This document shows, one piece after another, positions 45,249 through 57,255 of a DNA stretch of 64,000 bases; positions within the stretch are counted from its first letter, which is position 1; each line of letters begins with the position of its first letter. A program made the translations under genes and the position numbers. Source of the stretch: Cavia porcellus. Taxonomy: Eukaryota > Chordata > Mammalia > Rodentia > Caviidae. Below the pieces are notes generated by a model that saw only the letters and a list, made by a program, of their open reading frames with translations, ran no database searches and was not told the origin of the DNA. Where the stretch lies: the NCBI RefSeq assembly GCF_034190915.1, contig NW_026947507.1, positions 34,385,001 through 34,449,000 on the forward strand. Direction: 5' to 3'.

Positions 45249-47324
45249 TTCTTCAGTGTCACAAAAGTGAGAACCGGAGTGACAGAGTAGAGGGGGGCAC
45301 TCCACTGAGGCTGAGGAAGGATAAGAGTATCTGAAGGTAGGAACAAAACTGAGATGAGACCAAGAGAGTGAATCACTCCACAGGGAATGGAGACTGAGAA
45401 AGGAGAGAAAGATAAAGATGTGTTTGGTGACAAAGACACTACAGTGTAATATTAGTGACCTTAACTACCTTTGTACAGGATTTTGTGGCTCTCATAGGCA
45501 TTTTAATTCCCTTGTCTGATAATTACATTGTCCCTGACAGGGTGAGGTAGCCCAGGAGGTTTGCAAGTGAGGTTTCAGGTCACAACACTCCCATCACATA
45601 ATATTTTCTTGTCTCCTTTCTATGGTGGGAAGGGTGACTGAATCTAGATACTAAAAGAGTGGGTGCACATTGTCAAAATCTCCGCAGGTGTTTTGAGCAA
45701 CCAATAAGCTCAGAAGCCAGCGTCACCCCAGGTCATGCCACAGCAGCAGGGAGCTCTGTCACCTTGAGGTACCTCAGCTATCTCTGCATTGTCTTCTGGC
45801 TGATGGGGAGCACAGGAAATGATCCCTGGAGAGCATCCTAAGCTATGAAGAACAGGAAACATGGGAATCTTTCTCTCTTCCATTTGCATATTTAAGACCC
45901 ATCTTCAAAGGTTTGTGGCTGCTCTAATTAAGAGGACTACAGCAAGAAAATGTGCTGATGGGGAGAGATGGGGACTCAGGGTTGTATCACACATTCCATT
46001 TCCTTAAGAAGGTGCCCTCCTTCCCTATCAAGCCACCTAGGATGTTTTTGGGGTAAGGCAGGATTTCTACCTAAGGAAAAGTATTTTTCCTTCACACCAA
46101 TGTACAGCAATAGAAAGGTAATAGGGAATGATGTGCTGGCATAGGGCAGCCTGGTCACTCAACCAAAGCCATATTTGTCCATTGCTGAGAGGGTAAGTCT
46201 GCATGTTTGTCTGGCCATCCCCAGAGCTAGCTTTATCTCTTTCTCTAAGTAGTTAAGTCTGCTTATATAATGCCCAAAATATAAAGGAATGAAATAAATA
46301 CTCAAGGGAACAGTTCAGTTAGGGAGACTCAGAGGAAAATATGTGAGTAAAAATTAAGAGCAAAATAAATTTACAGACTATCAATGCAGACCATAAGGTT
46401 TGGTACTGTTTGCCATCAACAGTTCCCAAATGTGACTCTAAGCTTCCCAATAGCCAAAGGAAAGAGAGGATAAATATACAGTTCTAATAAGCAAACTGTC
46501 TAAAACAGGAAAGAACACTTTTAAAAGAATACCAGTTGTAAGCAGAAAAACAAAACTCAGCTATTTCTGACAATGAAGCCCAGGAGGAATGTGTCCCATG
46601 GGTGTTCCTGAAGAAGAGACACTGCTGTAAAGGAAACATTCTTGGCAGTATCCTCGCCGTGACATTTGTGGGACTATTAATCTGAGTCTCCCAATGGCTC
46701 ACTGCCAAAGCACAGAAAAGGCAACGTGGTCTAGAATTAAAGCATTTTGATGGTGTTCTGGAAAAGGGTAACATTTATACTTCCTAGAGCAGAATGCCTT
46801 AAATTTGAGGGGATATGAGTGCTTTGAGGATCTACTGAAAAGAATGTCACCTCTACAGAAAAATACACACGTGCATGAACCAATATGCACCAAGTGTAAT
46901 TTCAGAGAGGAGTTATAGGTAACTCATGCTCCAGAAGATCATCCATGGACCAAGAGCTAAAAGACATTGATAATGAAGATAGTCTCACCCTTATGGCTAG
47001 AAAAATATACCCAGGAAAGTCTTCTGAAATGCTATGGGGCTAAAAGCCCTACTCCCACATTTCCTGCCCCTGGAGCATATGTTCCTCAGAGAGTTTGCTA
47101 ATTAATTGAGACTAATCTCAGAGGAAAACAGCAACAACAACAAAAGATATACCTAAAATATTTATGGTTTATGCATAGTTTTTCCTATTCACCATACTAA
47201 ATATAATGAAAATCCCTGGACATCATATATACAACAAATATTGAAAACATGGAAGAGCAAGAAAAGGATTTAAGAAACAAAATGGGAGGATTTCCTTGAA
47301 TGTCTTTCTTAGCTTATATTTTGG
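45249..47324. other. No gene or repeat recognised
   Basis: About 2 kb of non-coding DNA with short ORFs (up to 96 codons, minus strand, 46484-46774), none recognisable. Confidence 0.4.
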
Positions 47325-47750
47325 TGCTTGTCTTCGTTACTTTGTTTGTTGTTGAGGCAAAATACCCATAACTAAAGTTAAAAGAGAAAAGATTTATTGA
47401 GCTCACAGTTTGTAGAGGTTTCAATCCATAATTAGCTGGCTCCAAGGCAGGGTGACATGGCAGACAGGTATCACAGAAGAGAAACAGTTTGTGGCAGACC
47501 AAAGGTATCAGAGAAAGCAAGGGACAAGCCGAGCTTCTTCCTGTCCCCTTTATTATACCCTTACTACTGGGATTAGGCCAAACCAATGAGAGAATGATTT
47601 AGCAATCACCCACCCTTAATCTTAGTACCTTTAGTCTTAGCATTGTACCATGAATCAATCATACACTCTATATTCAACCATCTACGAAAAAGCCCGCTGA
47701 TGACTGCATGAGGCTTTGGAGGGACATCTACAAACCTTTACAGTGCTGAA
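47325..47750 (-). mobile_element. MaLR-like LTR, antisense copy
   Basis: 'ttgttgttgaggcaaaatacccataac', 'aaaagatttattgagctcacagtttgtagaggtttcaatcc', 'gctggctccaaggcagggtgacatggcag' and 'ttcctgtcccctttattat' give the clearest copy of the family after 7091-7493. Inside a solo-LTR-length unit no coding sequence is present. Confidence 0.75.
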
Positions 47751-48289
47751 GAAACCAGCAACATAAAAATGTATGTATGTGAGGGAATAATAAACTTGAC
47801 CAACGGTTTAATACTTTTAATGAAACAACTAGTGTAGAAACAACTTAAAGAGACAGAAATATTTGGACAATAATTATTCTACCAAAAAAGAAAAAGAAAA
47901 CTGAAACCCAATCACTACCTGTACCATGAAAAGGAGACTAGACCCATAACCTTGCCAGGGCATGTTGAGTGCTCTAACTCTGCTGCCAGGATGATGTCAG
48001 AGGCCATGGAGAGGCCAGATTTCCTCTGAGCATTATGTACCAGGAAATAATAAGATGCAGTTTATCTCTCTCAATGAATGTCAATGTAGAACACAAGAGG
48101 AATATAGGGATTCAGGGCAACTCTTCCCAAGGTGACCAATCGGTAGAGGCTTAGCAGAGAGCAGAATTCCCACCCCTTCTTGGCTATAACAAGCATGATC
48201 CTTCCTAGGTATCAACAGAGACCAAGCAAAGGATGTGCACTTCTACCTGGCAGTAATCGGATGGCAGACCCCTTCTTCTCTGGGGTGAT

Positions 48290-51200
48290 ATTAGAGGTAT
48301 TTAAAGTCAGAGATTTAAACAAAACATCATGTCTCACAACATGATGCCTTAAATGTTCAAGTTCCACTAGAAAATTATTTGTTATATCCAAGAACTAGAA
48401 AGATCTCAAACCAAAGGGAAAATATCATTTACAGATGTTAACACCAAGTATGACAGAGATGTTAAAATTATTCAACAAAAATGCTAAAGCATCCATCATA
48501 AAAAGTTTCAATAAGGAATTATGAGGGCACTGTGAAAAATACAAAGAAATAGGAATGCAAAGAAAAAAATTAAATGATAGAACATAAAATAATAATAATT
48601 GAAATAAACTCAATGAGCGGACTCAAAAGAATGAAAGAATCAAGGGAATAATTCTTGAGTTGAAAGACAATACAAATTACTCAAATTGGAGAACCTGAGG
48701 GAAAAAAACACACTAAAACCTCTTGAAACATGAATTCAGCAACTATAAAAATGATCTACATTTATGTTATTGGAATGCCAGAAGGAGAAAGAAGGCAAGG
48801 TTGAAAAGCTACTTATGATAACAGTTGTTGAAAAAAGACCTCATGTTGAGGAAAAATATAAGCCAAGGAAATCAAAACCCTCAGTAAATCCCAAAGAAGA
48901 CAATTTTTCAAAAATTACACTATGATACATCACAGTCAAACTTCTGAAAACTAAAGGCAAATACTGAAAGTAGAAGAATAGGAACAATGCTAAATAGAAA
49001 CTATTTACAGAGTGTCAAAGTCCTCGTGAGGAAGAAACCAAAAAGAAGTGACTCATTTTTAAAGGACTGAAAGAAAATAACAGTCAACCAGGAGCCCCAC
49101 ATCAGCAGACAGAGCCTTCAGGAATGCAACAGAATCTGAGGCAGTTCCAAAAACATGTAGATAAATACTTAGAATGAATATATTATAAACATATAAAGGG
49201 TTTTCTCTGCATGAACTGGTAAAATGATGCCAACAGACTGATAAGTCTACTTAGCGGGGTGAATGGCAAACTCCTAGGAAGCCCTACATTCAAAAGCACT
49301 ATAGGTAAGTCCCAAATCAAATTTTATAAAATGTTCAGTTAACCCACAGGAGGTAGGAAATACAAAACAAAGAAATGCAAGTGGAGAAAGCAAATTGAAA
49401 GTACACAAAAGTGCATGATTAAGCTCTCACATTTTTTTCAAAAAGCATTAAATGTAAAGGATCTAAATACACTGAATAAGAGGGAACTTTTAGAAAATAT
49501 ATCAAAAATATGATTCAAAGGTATGCTGCCTTTGAAAGCTACAAACTCAACTACAAAGATAAACAGAAAGGGTGGGAAAATATATATATCACACAGTCTG
49601 ACTCAAATACAGGAGGGTTACCTATTGGTATACTACTAAAATAGAATTCAGAGCAAAGAAATTTAGCAAACACAGAGAGATATTATGTGACAATAAAAGG
49701 TCAACCCTACATGTGGGCATACTAACAGCAGGTCTGCAAATCATAGGAAACCAAAACTGATGAAAGAAAGTAGAAAGAGACAAACCTAAATTATAATATA
49801 GGGCTACAATGTTCTTTTCTCAACAATTGTTATAAAAACTAAACAAAATTAACAAAGGTATAAAACAACTCAGCAATATTATTAACCTACAGAAATCAAT
49901 CTACATTTATGTTACACTCAACAAATAACAATAGAATACACATTCTTCCCAAATTCTTATGGAACGTACATCAATATTGACCATAGCCCAGGCCATAAAA
50001 TAAACTTAAACAAACTTGAAAGAATTGGGATCATAAATAATATCTTTTGCTGCCACATGGAATCGAACTAGAAATCAATAGCAAAAAGATAAGTGGAGAT
50101 TCTCCGAATACTTCAAAACCAAACAATACACTCCTAAAAATCCATGGAACAAAAAAGAACTGCCATGAGAAATAAAAAATATGAGATAAAAATCAATATA
50201 TAACATATCAGATTTTGTGATACACAGCTAAAGCAGTGCTGCAAAGGAAATTTATAGTGCTAAGTACATGTATTGAGAAAAAGGGAAAGTCTCAAATCAA
50301 TAATATAACCTCCCACCTCGACAACTTAGAAAACCAGGAGAAAAATGAAAGCAAAGCAAGCCAACAATGAAAATAACAAAAATAGAAATCAATCAAATTT
50401 TTTAAAAAGGAAAATCAATAAAACTAAGAACCAATTCTTGAAAGGATGAATAAAATTGACAAAACTCTAAACTAACAAAGGAAGAAGAAAGAGAGAAGAT
50501 TCTGTGTCAATATCATGAATTAGACACAGACTATCACTACAGACCCTGAAGACATAACAGCAGTAGGGTAACACAGTACACACGTTTAAACACATGATAT
50601 GTGCACGTGGAGGAGGTGGGCTGATTCCTTAGAAATACAAGTGACCGCCTCACCTAATATGAAATAGGAAATCTGACTCACCTATAATAATTGAAGAAAT
50701 CAAATTCACAATTTTTAAACTCTTATACTCTTAAAAAGAAATATTTAGCCCTGTGTGGTTTTCCTTGAAAATTCTGCCAAATATTTAAGAATTAGGATCA
50801 ATTATACATAAAACATAGAAAAGTGGGGTGGGAGGGGACACTTCCCAAATCATTTTATGAAGCTAGTATTATCTTTCTATTAAAACCAAAGGTAATATAA
50901 ATAAAGGAGGAAAAGAAAAGGGATAACAGAAGGGAGGGGGGAGAGGAGCGGGAAGGAAGAAGGGAAGTGGGAGGAAGAGGAAAGCATAGAACTTTATCCT
51001 TAATAAATATGGACCTCCAATTAGTTAGCAAAACACTAACATGTAGGACTCAGTTCTATATAAAAAGAATTACACACCAAGGCCAGGTGAATTTTCTTCT
51101 AAGAACTGCTTCAGTATTCAAAAATAAACACAGCCACTTTATTAGCCGGCTTTCAAATAATAAAAAAAATCACATGTTCATATAAATTAAATTTGACACC

Positions 51201-52205
51201 AAATATACAATGTATCAGAGGAAAAATTAATAAATTAATCCTTAGGTACAAAATTTGTTCTGCAACAGGTCCCATTAAGAACTGGCAAAGATATACTATG
51301 GAGTGAGCAAAAATATTTGCAAACAACATATTCAACTATGAAATAATACCTAGATTATACAACGGACTCTCAACATTCAACAGTAAAAGACATATCCCAA
51401 GTAGAGAATGGGCAAAAGATATGAAGAGATACTTCACCAAGGAGGGTATGCAGATGGCAAATAATTACATGAAACAATGTTCAGCTCCACTAGCCATTAG
51501 AAAACGCAAGTGAAATCCACAATGAGACACCACTGTATACCTATCAGTGGCTAAGGTGAAGAACAGAGACATTTCCAAGTGTTGGCAATGATGTTAAGAA
51601 TCTGGGTGACTCGCACACTGTTGATAAGAAGGTCAAATGAAAGGTACAGGCACTGTAAACAATGGCTTGACAGTTTCTTAAAACAAAAGCAAGCATGTTA
51701 CTGTCACACTCTTGGACATTCATTTCAGGGACAAGGATACTTGTGTTGACACAAAGACCTATAGGTGAATGTTTGCAGCAGCTGTTGTCATAATGACAAC
51801 ACTTGGAAACAACCCAGAAGTCTCATCAGAAAATTGGTTAAATGACTGTGATCCATCCACACCGTAGATGAAAAGGAACAAATTAATACAGCAACAACTT
51901 GGGTGAATCTCTAAAGGATTATAGTGAATGTGTGTGTGTGTGGGGGGAGCCAAACTCAAAAGGTTACATATTATATAATTCCATTTATAGAACATATATG
52001 AGCAAATTTTATAGAAATTGGGAGCAGAGTACCTATCATTTGATAGGAATGAAGAGGAAGTGCTAGAAAAAGTGAGTGTAGCTACATAAAGGTACATGAT
52101 CGATGGATCTTTGCAGAAAGCCAAGGGCTTTGTATCTGAATATATCAAAATCACCAAAGCCTGGTACACCAGTGTCGGTTCTCTGATTGTTGGCATGATA
52201 CTATA
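48290..52205 (+). mobile_element. Old L1, degraded, sense
   Basis: About 3.9 kb of A-rich sequence runs in L1 order. ORF1-derived words come first (48400-48900, e.g. 'cagagatgttaaaattattcaac', 'gagcggactcaaaagaatg'). ORF2-derived words follow (50400-50500 'gaaaggatgaataaaattgacaaaactctaaac'; 51400-51600 'gagaatgggcaaaagatatgaagagatacttcac'). The 3' end is 'tctgattgttggcatgatactatagttgtg'. Every frame is broken, the longest being 145 codons on the wrong strand, so nothing functional remains. Parts of ORF2 appear to be missing. Mammal-wide L1M type is my inference. Confidence 0.8.
50935..50985. repeat. Purine-rich tract
   Basis: GGGAGG/GGAAG-type low-complexity sequence inside the old L1. Confidence 0.8.
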
Positions 52206-52264
52206 GTTGTGCTCAAGGCAGCTGGGTAGAGCTCCACAAGGAAATCTGACTATGATTATGATTG

Positions 52265-52465
52265 TTAAGTACTGGAGACTAACTCAAGATTTTTGCACTG
52301 AGCTACTTGCCCAGCCCTTTATTCTTATCATTTCTTTTTTTTGAGACAAGGTTTCACTAAATCACTAAATTTCCCAGGCTGGGCTTGACCTTGCAATTCT
52401 CCTACCTCAGCCTCCCAGAATGTTGGGATTACAAACACATGTGCCACCTGGCCTGGCTTCTTATA
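52265..52465 (-). mobile_element. B1-dID composite SINE, antisense
   Basis: Reading left to right: antisense ID body ('actggagactaactcaagatttttgcactgagctact'), a linker, then antisense B1 ('tttttttgagacaaggtttcac', 'caggctgggcttgacc', 'cctacctcagcctccc', 'gggattacaaacacatgtgccacc'). The order B1 then ID on the minus strand is that of B1-dID. Confidence 0.92.
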
Positions 52466-52599
52466 TTATTTCTTGCAAAAACATGGGACTCACAATGACC
52501 TCAAAATAAAGAAAAGTTTGACTTAGAAAAAGAAAATTGATGTAGCCTGTTTTCTGTGATAGTCATTGATGGCCTGGAGGATATGAGAAAAGGGAGTGG

Positions 52600-52735
52600 G
52601 TTCCTCTTCTTCTGTGACAAACCACACCGCCTTAAGCCGACTACTCACTTCCTGGACCTCAGTGTCCTCATTTGTTAAATGAGATGGCTGAGTAGGTCAT
52701 CTCTTCATGCTTTCCTATTTTTTGCAGAGCTGTGC
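52600..52735 (-). repeat. MIR-like fragment
   Basis: 'ctcacttcctggacctcagtgtcctcatttgttaaatgagatgg' is the antisense MIR core. The limits are approximate. Confidence 0.7.
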
Positions 52736-52859
52736 AGGTGGGTGACAGGATAAACACGAATCCCAAAGTGCCCCTAAGCACAAAGTGCCCCTTGGCATCT
52801 CCATGCCTCCCTAGAGAAGCCATAAACACCTCAGACAGAAAGAAAATAGGTCACCTGTG

Positions 52860-53010
52860 ACTGAGTTCCTAAATGGACCTACAACTTTGGACTTATTGCA
52901 CACATGATATCACTTAGATCAATCAGCTATGACAAACTTGCAGGTAGCTTTAGTACTATTTTCAGTGAGAAAACTGGGTCTGGAAGAGATTGTGTTACTT
53001 TGCTATGAAT
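52860..53010 (+). repeat. MIR-like fragment
   Basis: 'tagtactattttcagtgagaaaactgggtctggaagagattg' matches the sense MIR core. Confidence 0.6.
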
Positions 53011-53039
53011 TTGCATGCATTGAAGATTGCAAAGTATGA

Positions 53040-53222
53040 GTTAAAAACTCAACATGTCATTTGCTGGCAGAATGGCACATTATTAATCCCTCTAAGCCTG
53101 TTTCCTTATTTGTAAAACGGGATGAAATAGACACTGTTCTCTTATGGAGATTGGTTGGTATTATGCATGTGAAATCTTAACACAAAATTTGGAATATGGT
53201 GAGCATTCAAAAATGTCTGGAG
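53040..53222 (-). repeat. MIR SINE relic
   Basis: 'ccctctaagcctgtttccttatttgtaaaacgggatg', 'gttggtattatgcatgtgaaat' and 'ggtgagcattcaaaaatg' are in antisense MIR order. Confidence 0.8.
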
Positions 53223-53228
53223 ATCACC

Positions 53229-53263
53229 ACAGCATCATCATCATCACCATCATCATCATCATA
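53229..53263. repeat. (ATC)n microsatellite
   Basis: About ten CAT/ATC units with one interruption. Confidence 0.95.
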
Positions 53264-53539
53264 ATTTCAGCTCCCAAATGGTAGGCTGGATGCTCTGAGT
53301 TCAGTCCACACTCTAGACTCTCAGCCCTGTAAGATGCAGGACTCTTTCTGGGCAACTCTAGCCTATCTCCTATTCAGAAGATACAAAAGGAGGAAGAAAA
53401 GAATAACGCCTTCCAAATGTCTCAGCTCCCAGCAACCATCCCACCCACTTGGGAATGGTGAAACTCCCCTGATCAGCAGTCACACATGTCTCCTCCCATT
53501 CTCTTCCTTATCTCCCTGGCCCTCAGTCTCACCACAGAC

Positions 53540-53655
53540 CACACACTAATTTCATAGGTGGGGGAACAGGAAGGTTAAGTGAGGGGCTGGTCCAGGCTAC
53601 ACAGCTGGTCAGAAAGGAAGCCCAAATTAGAGAGAGCACTTCTGCTTCCACTCCT
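53540..53655 (+). repeat. MIR-like fragment
   Basis: 'cataggtgggggaacaggaaggttaagtgaggggctgg', then 'ctacacagctggtcagaaaggaagcc', fit the sense MIR 3' half. Confidence 0.65.
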
Positions 53656-54650
53656 CTTCTGTGTCCCCATCTTTTCCAAGTGCTGACCTCTTCCAATCTG
53701 TGCCCCTAGAGCATCATGTGCCCTAGAGATCCATGACATGCAGGAGAATCTAGAAAAGAGGGAAATGGGTGGATGCCACTGTAGACAGGAAATGCTGAAA
53801 AAATCAAGACTTGTTTTGGGTCCTGAATTAACAGAGCAAGTTCATGGACAGATGGGACAGGGGAAAATAGTACAGGCATAGCACAACATAATGCAACTTG
53901 CGAAAAAGTGAAGAGTGGCAGAGTGGGAAGATGTATATTCCTCCAAAAGGAGCCACAAACCTGGTTCTGGAGTCTGCTCACTCCCTCTTATTCTGGGATC
54001 CTGACCTGGACAGTTCTCTCTGCCAGCCGAGAAATGTGTAGAAGGGAATGCTGACATTCCTAGTGTGGCTTCCTCTGATGGTGACGGGGGAAAGAGAGAT
54101 GCTCAGATATGGAGTTGTAAGTAGAGGTCCAGGTAGAGACTCTGGTAGCAGTGGGAAACACCAGGAGATAACGTTGGAGGGTTTCAGTGACCAGGGTGAA
54201 GTTAGGACAGGATCCTCTAGGCACTGGGAGGACAAAAGTAGCAAGACAAACACAATGACCCACAAGGTCATGGACAGATTCTCCCAGCGAGCTGAACACC
54301 AGTATTTCTTCTTTCCCAGCCCTTATGGAGTACACAGCATGAGCACCAGACCTTGGAAAGCACTGAGGCTCCATACTTGTGCCTGCAAATTCCAGAAACT
54401 CTCCAAAGTTCCCTTTTGCTCTTCCAGGGGAACAAAAACATATGCCTTTGAAGGACATTTGAATGAGCTCACAAAACCACAAAATGCTGTCACAGTGGGA
54501 GAGATAGTTCTTCTGGGAGCAGAGACACTAGGGTCTTTTGTGGCAGGTGTCTGCTGATGCTGACCCTCTGGTGCTTCCCCTGGGGCCCACACTCACCCAA
54601 GTCTCAAAGGGGATTAGGCTGCAGAGGAAGGCAGAGGGCTGCTCAGGCTT
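53656..54650. other. No gene recognised; contains a 169-codon chance-looking ORF
   Basis: The frame at 54048-54557 (+) is the longest outside the L1 elements. It is opposed by 140- and 97-codon minus frames over the same bases. No domain, signal peptide or recognisable family is seen, and no splice or promoter context supports it. Confidence 0.4.
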
Positions 54651-54840
54651 AACTGAGCTCTCAGGCTGGTACTCTCTTCCCATATCTTCTAATTAATAGT
54701 CAGGATTAACAGCTGCTGCTGCTGGGCCTAAGCCATCTAATCACAGCCGCACAGGCTCCTGGGTGCTCAGCATCCCCTGTGCGCTGCAGCTCCCCCAACC
54801 CTTGAAGAAATGTGTTCTGAAATTAAAACAACACAAAAAT
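54651..54840. other. Weak candidate regulatory block
   Basis: 'ttctaattaatagtcaggattaacagctgctgctgctgg' combines TAATTAAT, a GGATTA core and CAGCTG, in repeat-free sequence. Confidence 0.25.
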
Positions 54841-55049
54841 AAGAAGAAATCCAGCCCCTCTCTCCAGGCCCAAAGCCCCCCAGGACTGAAACAGTGCCTA
54901 CCTTCCTCGTGTCTGAGATGAAAGCGGAAGTTCTCATTTTGCCAGAGCCCCTTTGGGAGAGAGCATTTCTTGAAGCTACCTTTGGAAAGGACAAGGAGTT
55001 TGCCTTGTCATGCCAGCCCCCAAACAGGACACATTGGGAGGCAGCAGAC

Positions 55050-55330
55050 CACCTATATAATCACATTACACTATTAGCTAACATTTGTCAAGTCTTTACT
55101 AGGTGCCAAAGTAACTCTGTTATACACAAAATACCTAATTTCATATGCACAAAAAGCCTAAGCAATACATACCACAAATCCCACCACCACCACCACTGCA
55201 CCATAGTCTAGAAGCAGATGGATGAGCACAGAGAGATGTCTCCTGAGCAGAGTCACACAGCTGGTTAGCAGTGGAGCTACAGTTTGAACCCACCCTCCCC
55301 AATGTTCTCAACCAACACCCTATGATGCTT
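55050..55330 (+). repeat. MIR SINE relic with (ACC)n insert
   Basis: 'aacatttgtcaagtctttactaggtgcc' begins a sense MIR. 'cagagtcacacagctggttagcagtggagctacagtttgaaccca' ends it. A short ACC run at 55183-55197 lies between. Confidence 0.75.
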
Positions 55331-55999
55331 CTGTAGAAAGATAAGTTGGGCACCCAGACACGCGGTCTTTCGGCCTCCCCTTCTCGGGCCACCTCTGGGT
55401 GCTTTACACATCCTGGGCCCACAGGACACACACTATACAAAGCCTGGTGGCGAGCTCCGTGCTGGCCACATCAACAGAGCCTGGAGTCTGCAGGGGCACC
55501 ACTGCTCTTCTGAGAGCTGGAGTGCAAAAAACATGATAGGGGTCTTCCTCCAGCAGGCATGGTCAGAGCCAGCAAGCAGGCTCCTCAGCCTGCACAAGCA
55601 CCTAGAGATGCCCTACTGGGGCCTTTGTTCCTCCTCCGGGGCCCTGACCATCATACTTCAGAGACTCTGGGTTGCTCTTACTGGGCTCTATTTTTGATTC
55701 ACTTCCCTACCTGCTCTCCTTCTTGCATTTATGTTCCCTCCACCAACATATAAAGACCATTTACACTAAACTAGACACTTCTGGGGGTAAAAGGATAACC
55801 CAGTGCCAGTTCCCAATTGATGGCCTATCTGAAAGCTCCTATAGTTTTCATCTGTTTCTCTTCCTAACTGTTGTCTCTCAGGGTTCCTACTGGGCCCTTT
55901 CTCAGAGAAGGGTTTCCTGTTTCTTCTCTGCTACTTCCCATCTTCCCAGTGATGACAGTGTCCTCCGGGCCCTGCTCCAGTCCAGCACCAACAGCTTAT
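55331..55999. other. No gene or repeat recognised
   Basis: Non-coding sequence with ORFs up to 109 codons and no recognisable domain. Confidence 0.4.
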
Positions 56000-56170
56000 A
56001 ATGCTGAGTCATGCTCCTTGTACAGCCTGCATTCTGTTGGGTCAGCCTGATAAGCTAATTGGAGATAAGCTGTCAGCTGTCAATAGTGAATCCATAACGT
56101 TGCTGAGAGCAGAAGGAAATCCAGATGGATTTGCTGTGAGATAGAAGGTTTAGCTAAGCCACTTCCTAAC
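56000..56170. other. Candidate conserved regulatory element (GATA/homeobox)
   Basis: Two GATAAGCT words (56049-56056, 56064-56071) flank TAATTGG (56056-56062). They are followed by TGTCAGCTGTCA (56071-56082), which holds an E-box CAGCTG between two TGTCA (MEIS/TGIF-like) words. Tight spacing favours a real module, but this is not proof. Confidence 0.38.
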
Positions 56171-56224
56171 TCAGGTAGGCAGGCTCTAAGAGGGTGTCCA
56201 GTGATTTCTTCCTTTTGCAGTCTC

Positions 56225-56625
56225 TTCCTCCGGAGTGTGGACTCTACTCACTGACTTACTTTTATGAACTGCAGTAGAAATGATGGGATGGCCCTCCCAA
56301 CACTGGGCTCCTTCACTACTTCTCTCCTAAGCCCTCATTTTAAGAAAAGCAAAGCCCACCATGGAAAGGCCCATGCAGCAAAGAACGGATACTCCTGGAC
56401 CAGAGTCAGGAAGGATCAGACATGCAGGGACCTACAACCAGATCCTGCCACATCAGTCTACCAGGAGAGAACAGAACCCCGGGAAGACCCTGATCCTGCA
56501 ACCCTCAGCTAAACTGAGTCCAGATTCCTGCCTTCCAGCAACTGTGGGAGAATAAACATAATAGTTTTAAGCTGCTATATTTAGCTTGGTTCATTATTTG
56601 GCAATAGAGAACGCTAGTTGATAGC
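56225..56625 (+). mobile_element. MLT1-type LTR
   Basis: 'aggcccatgcagcaaagaacgg' and 'ttcctgccttccagcaactgtggg' lead to the typical ending 'gagaataaacataatagttttaagctgctat' and 'caatagagaacgctag'. Old and diverged. Confidence 0.65.
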
Positions 56626-56684
56626 AGGCAACTTTTTAAATCACTTTGTGTGTGAGAAAAACCTCAAACACATTAAAAATTTTG

Positions 56685-57015
56685 GAATACAACTGATAGT
56701 CCTTATGCACAGCTTCCTCATCCTTGGAATCAACCAACCTTAGATCAAACATATTTGAAAAACAAAAGCAGCAATTTAAAACAATATATTCAAAATACAA
56801 TAAAATATAGTATAACAACTATTGGCATATTATAAATACCTAGAAATGACTTAAAGTCACCTAGAAATTATATTTAATTTATAAATGCAGCAGAGTATGC
56901 AGAGGTTACATGCAAAGATTGTTATGTCACTCTATTTAAAAGACTTGAGTATCTGTGTATTGGATGTTTGTTAGGTTCCAGGACCCTCTTGTGACACTGA
57001 GGGCTGACTACAGTA
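56685..57015 (+). mobile_element. Tigger-type DNA transposon relic
   Basis: It starts 'tacaactgatagtccttatgcacagcttcc', contains 'ggaatcaaccaaccttagatcaaac', 'aaatacctagaaatgacttaaagtc' and 'ggttacatgcaaag', and ends 'gacactgagggctgactacagta'. Near-complementary ends and TA borders fit a Tc1/mariner-type (Tigger) non-autonomous element. Confidence 0.75.
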
Positions 57016-57094
57016 TAAACCTCCACATAACCATCACCTAGTTTCAACAATTGTCTACATATATCCAATCCTGTTTTATCTCTGTCCCCAAAGG

Positions 57095-57255
57095 CCAAGG
57101 TATTTAACCTTCCTTGATCTCAATTTCCTCTTCTCTAAAGTAATGTGGTTTAAAGCATTACCTATCAGTGATTACCTGAGTTAATGTATGTAAAGTGACT
57201 AGTGTTCTGGCACATGCATAGCACAAGATCAATGAATGTCTATTCCTGCTTTTTC
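57095..57255 (-). repeat. MIR SINE relic
   Basis: 'gtatttaaccttccttgatctcaatttcctcttctc', 'gagttaatgtatgtaaagtgac' and 'gcacatgcatagcacaagatcaatgaatg' are in antisense MIR order. Confidence 0.8.

Noticed and set aside
51759..52196. 145-codon minus ORF
   Set aside because: It runs antisense over the 3' end of an old L1; chance frame.
53229..53263. Short regular repeats as a CRISPR-like array
   Set aside because: They are a trinucleotide microsatellite in a mammalian genome, with no spacers.
54048..54557. 169-codon plus-strand ORF, longest outside the L1 elements
   Set aside because: Minus-strand frames of 140 and 97 codons overlap the same bases. No domain, signal peptide or recognisable family is present, and MIR fragments lie nearby. 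A stop-poor stretch explains it better than a gene.
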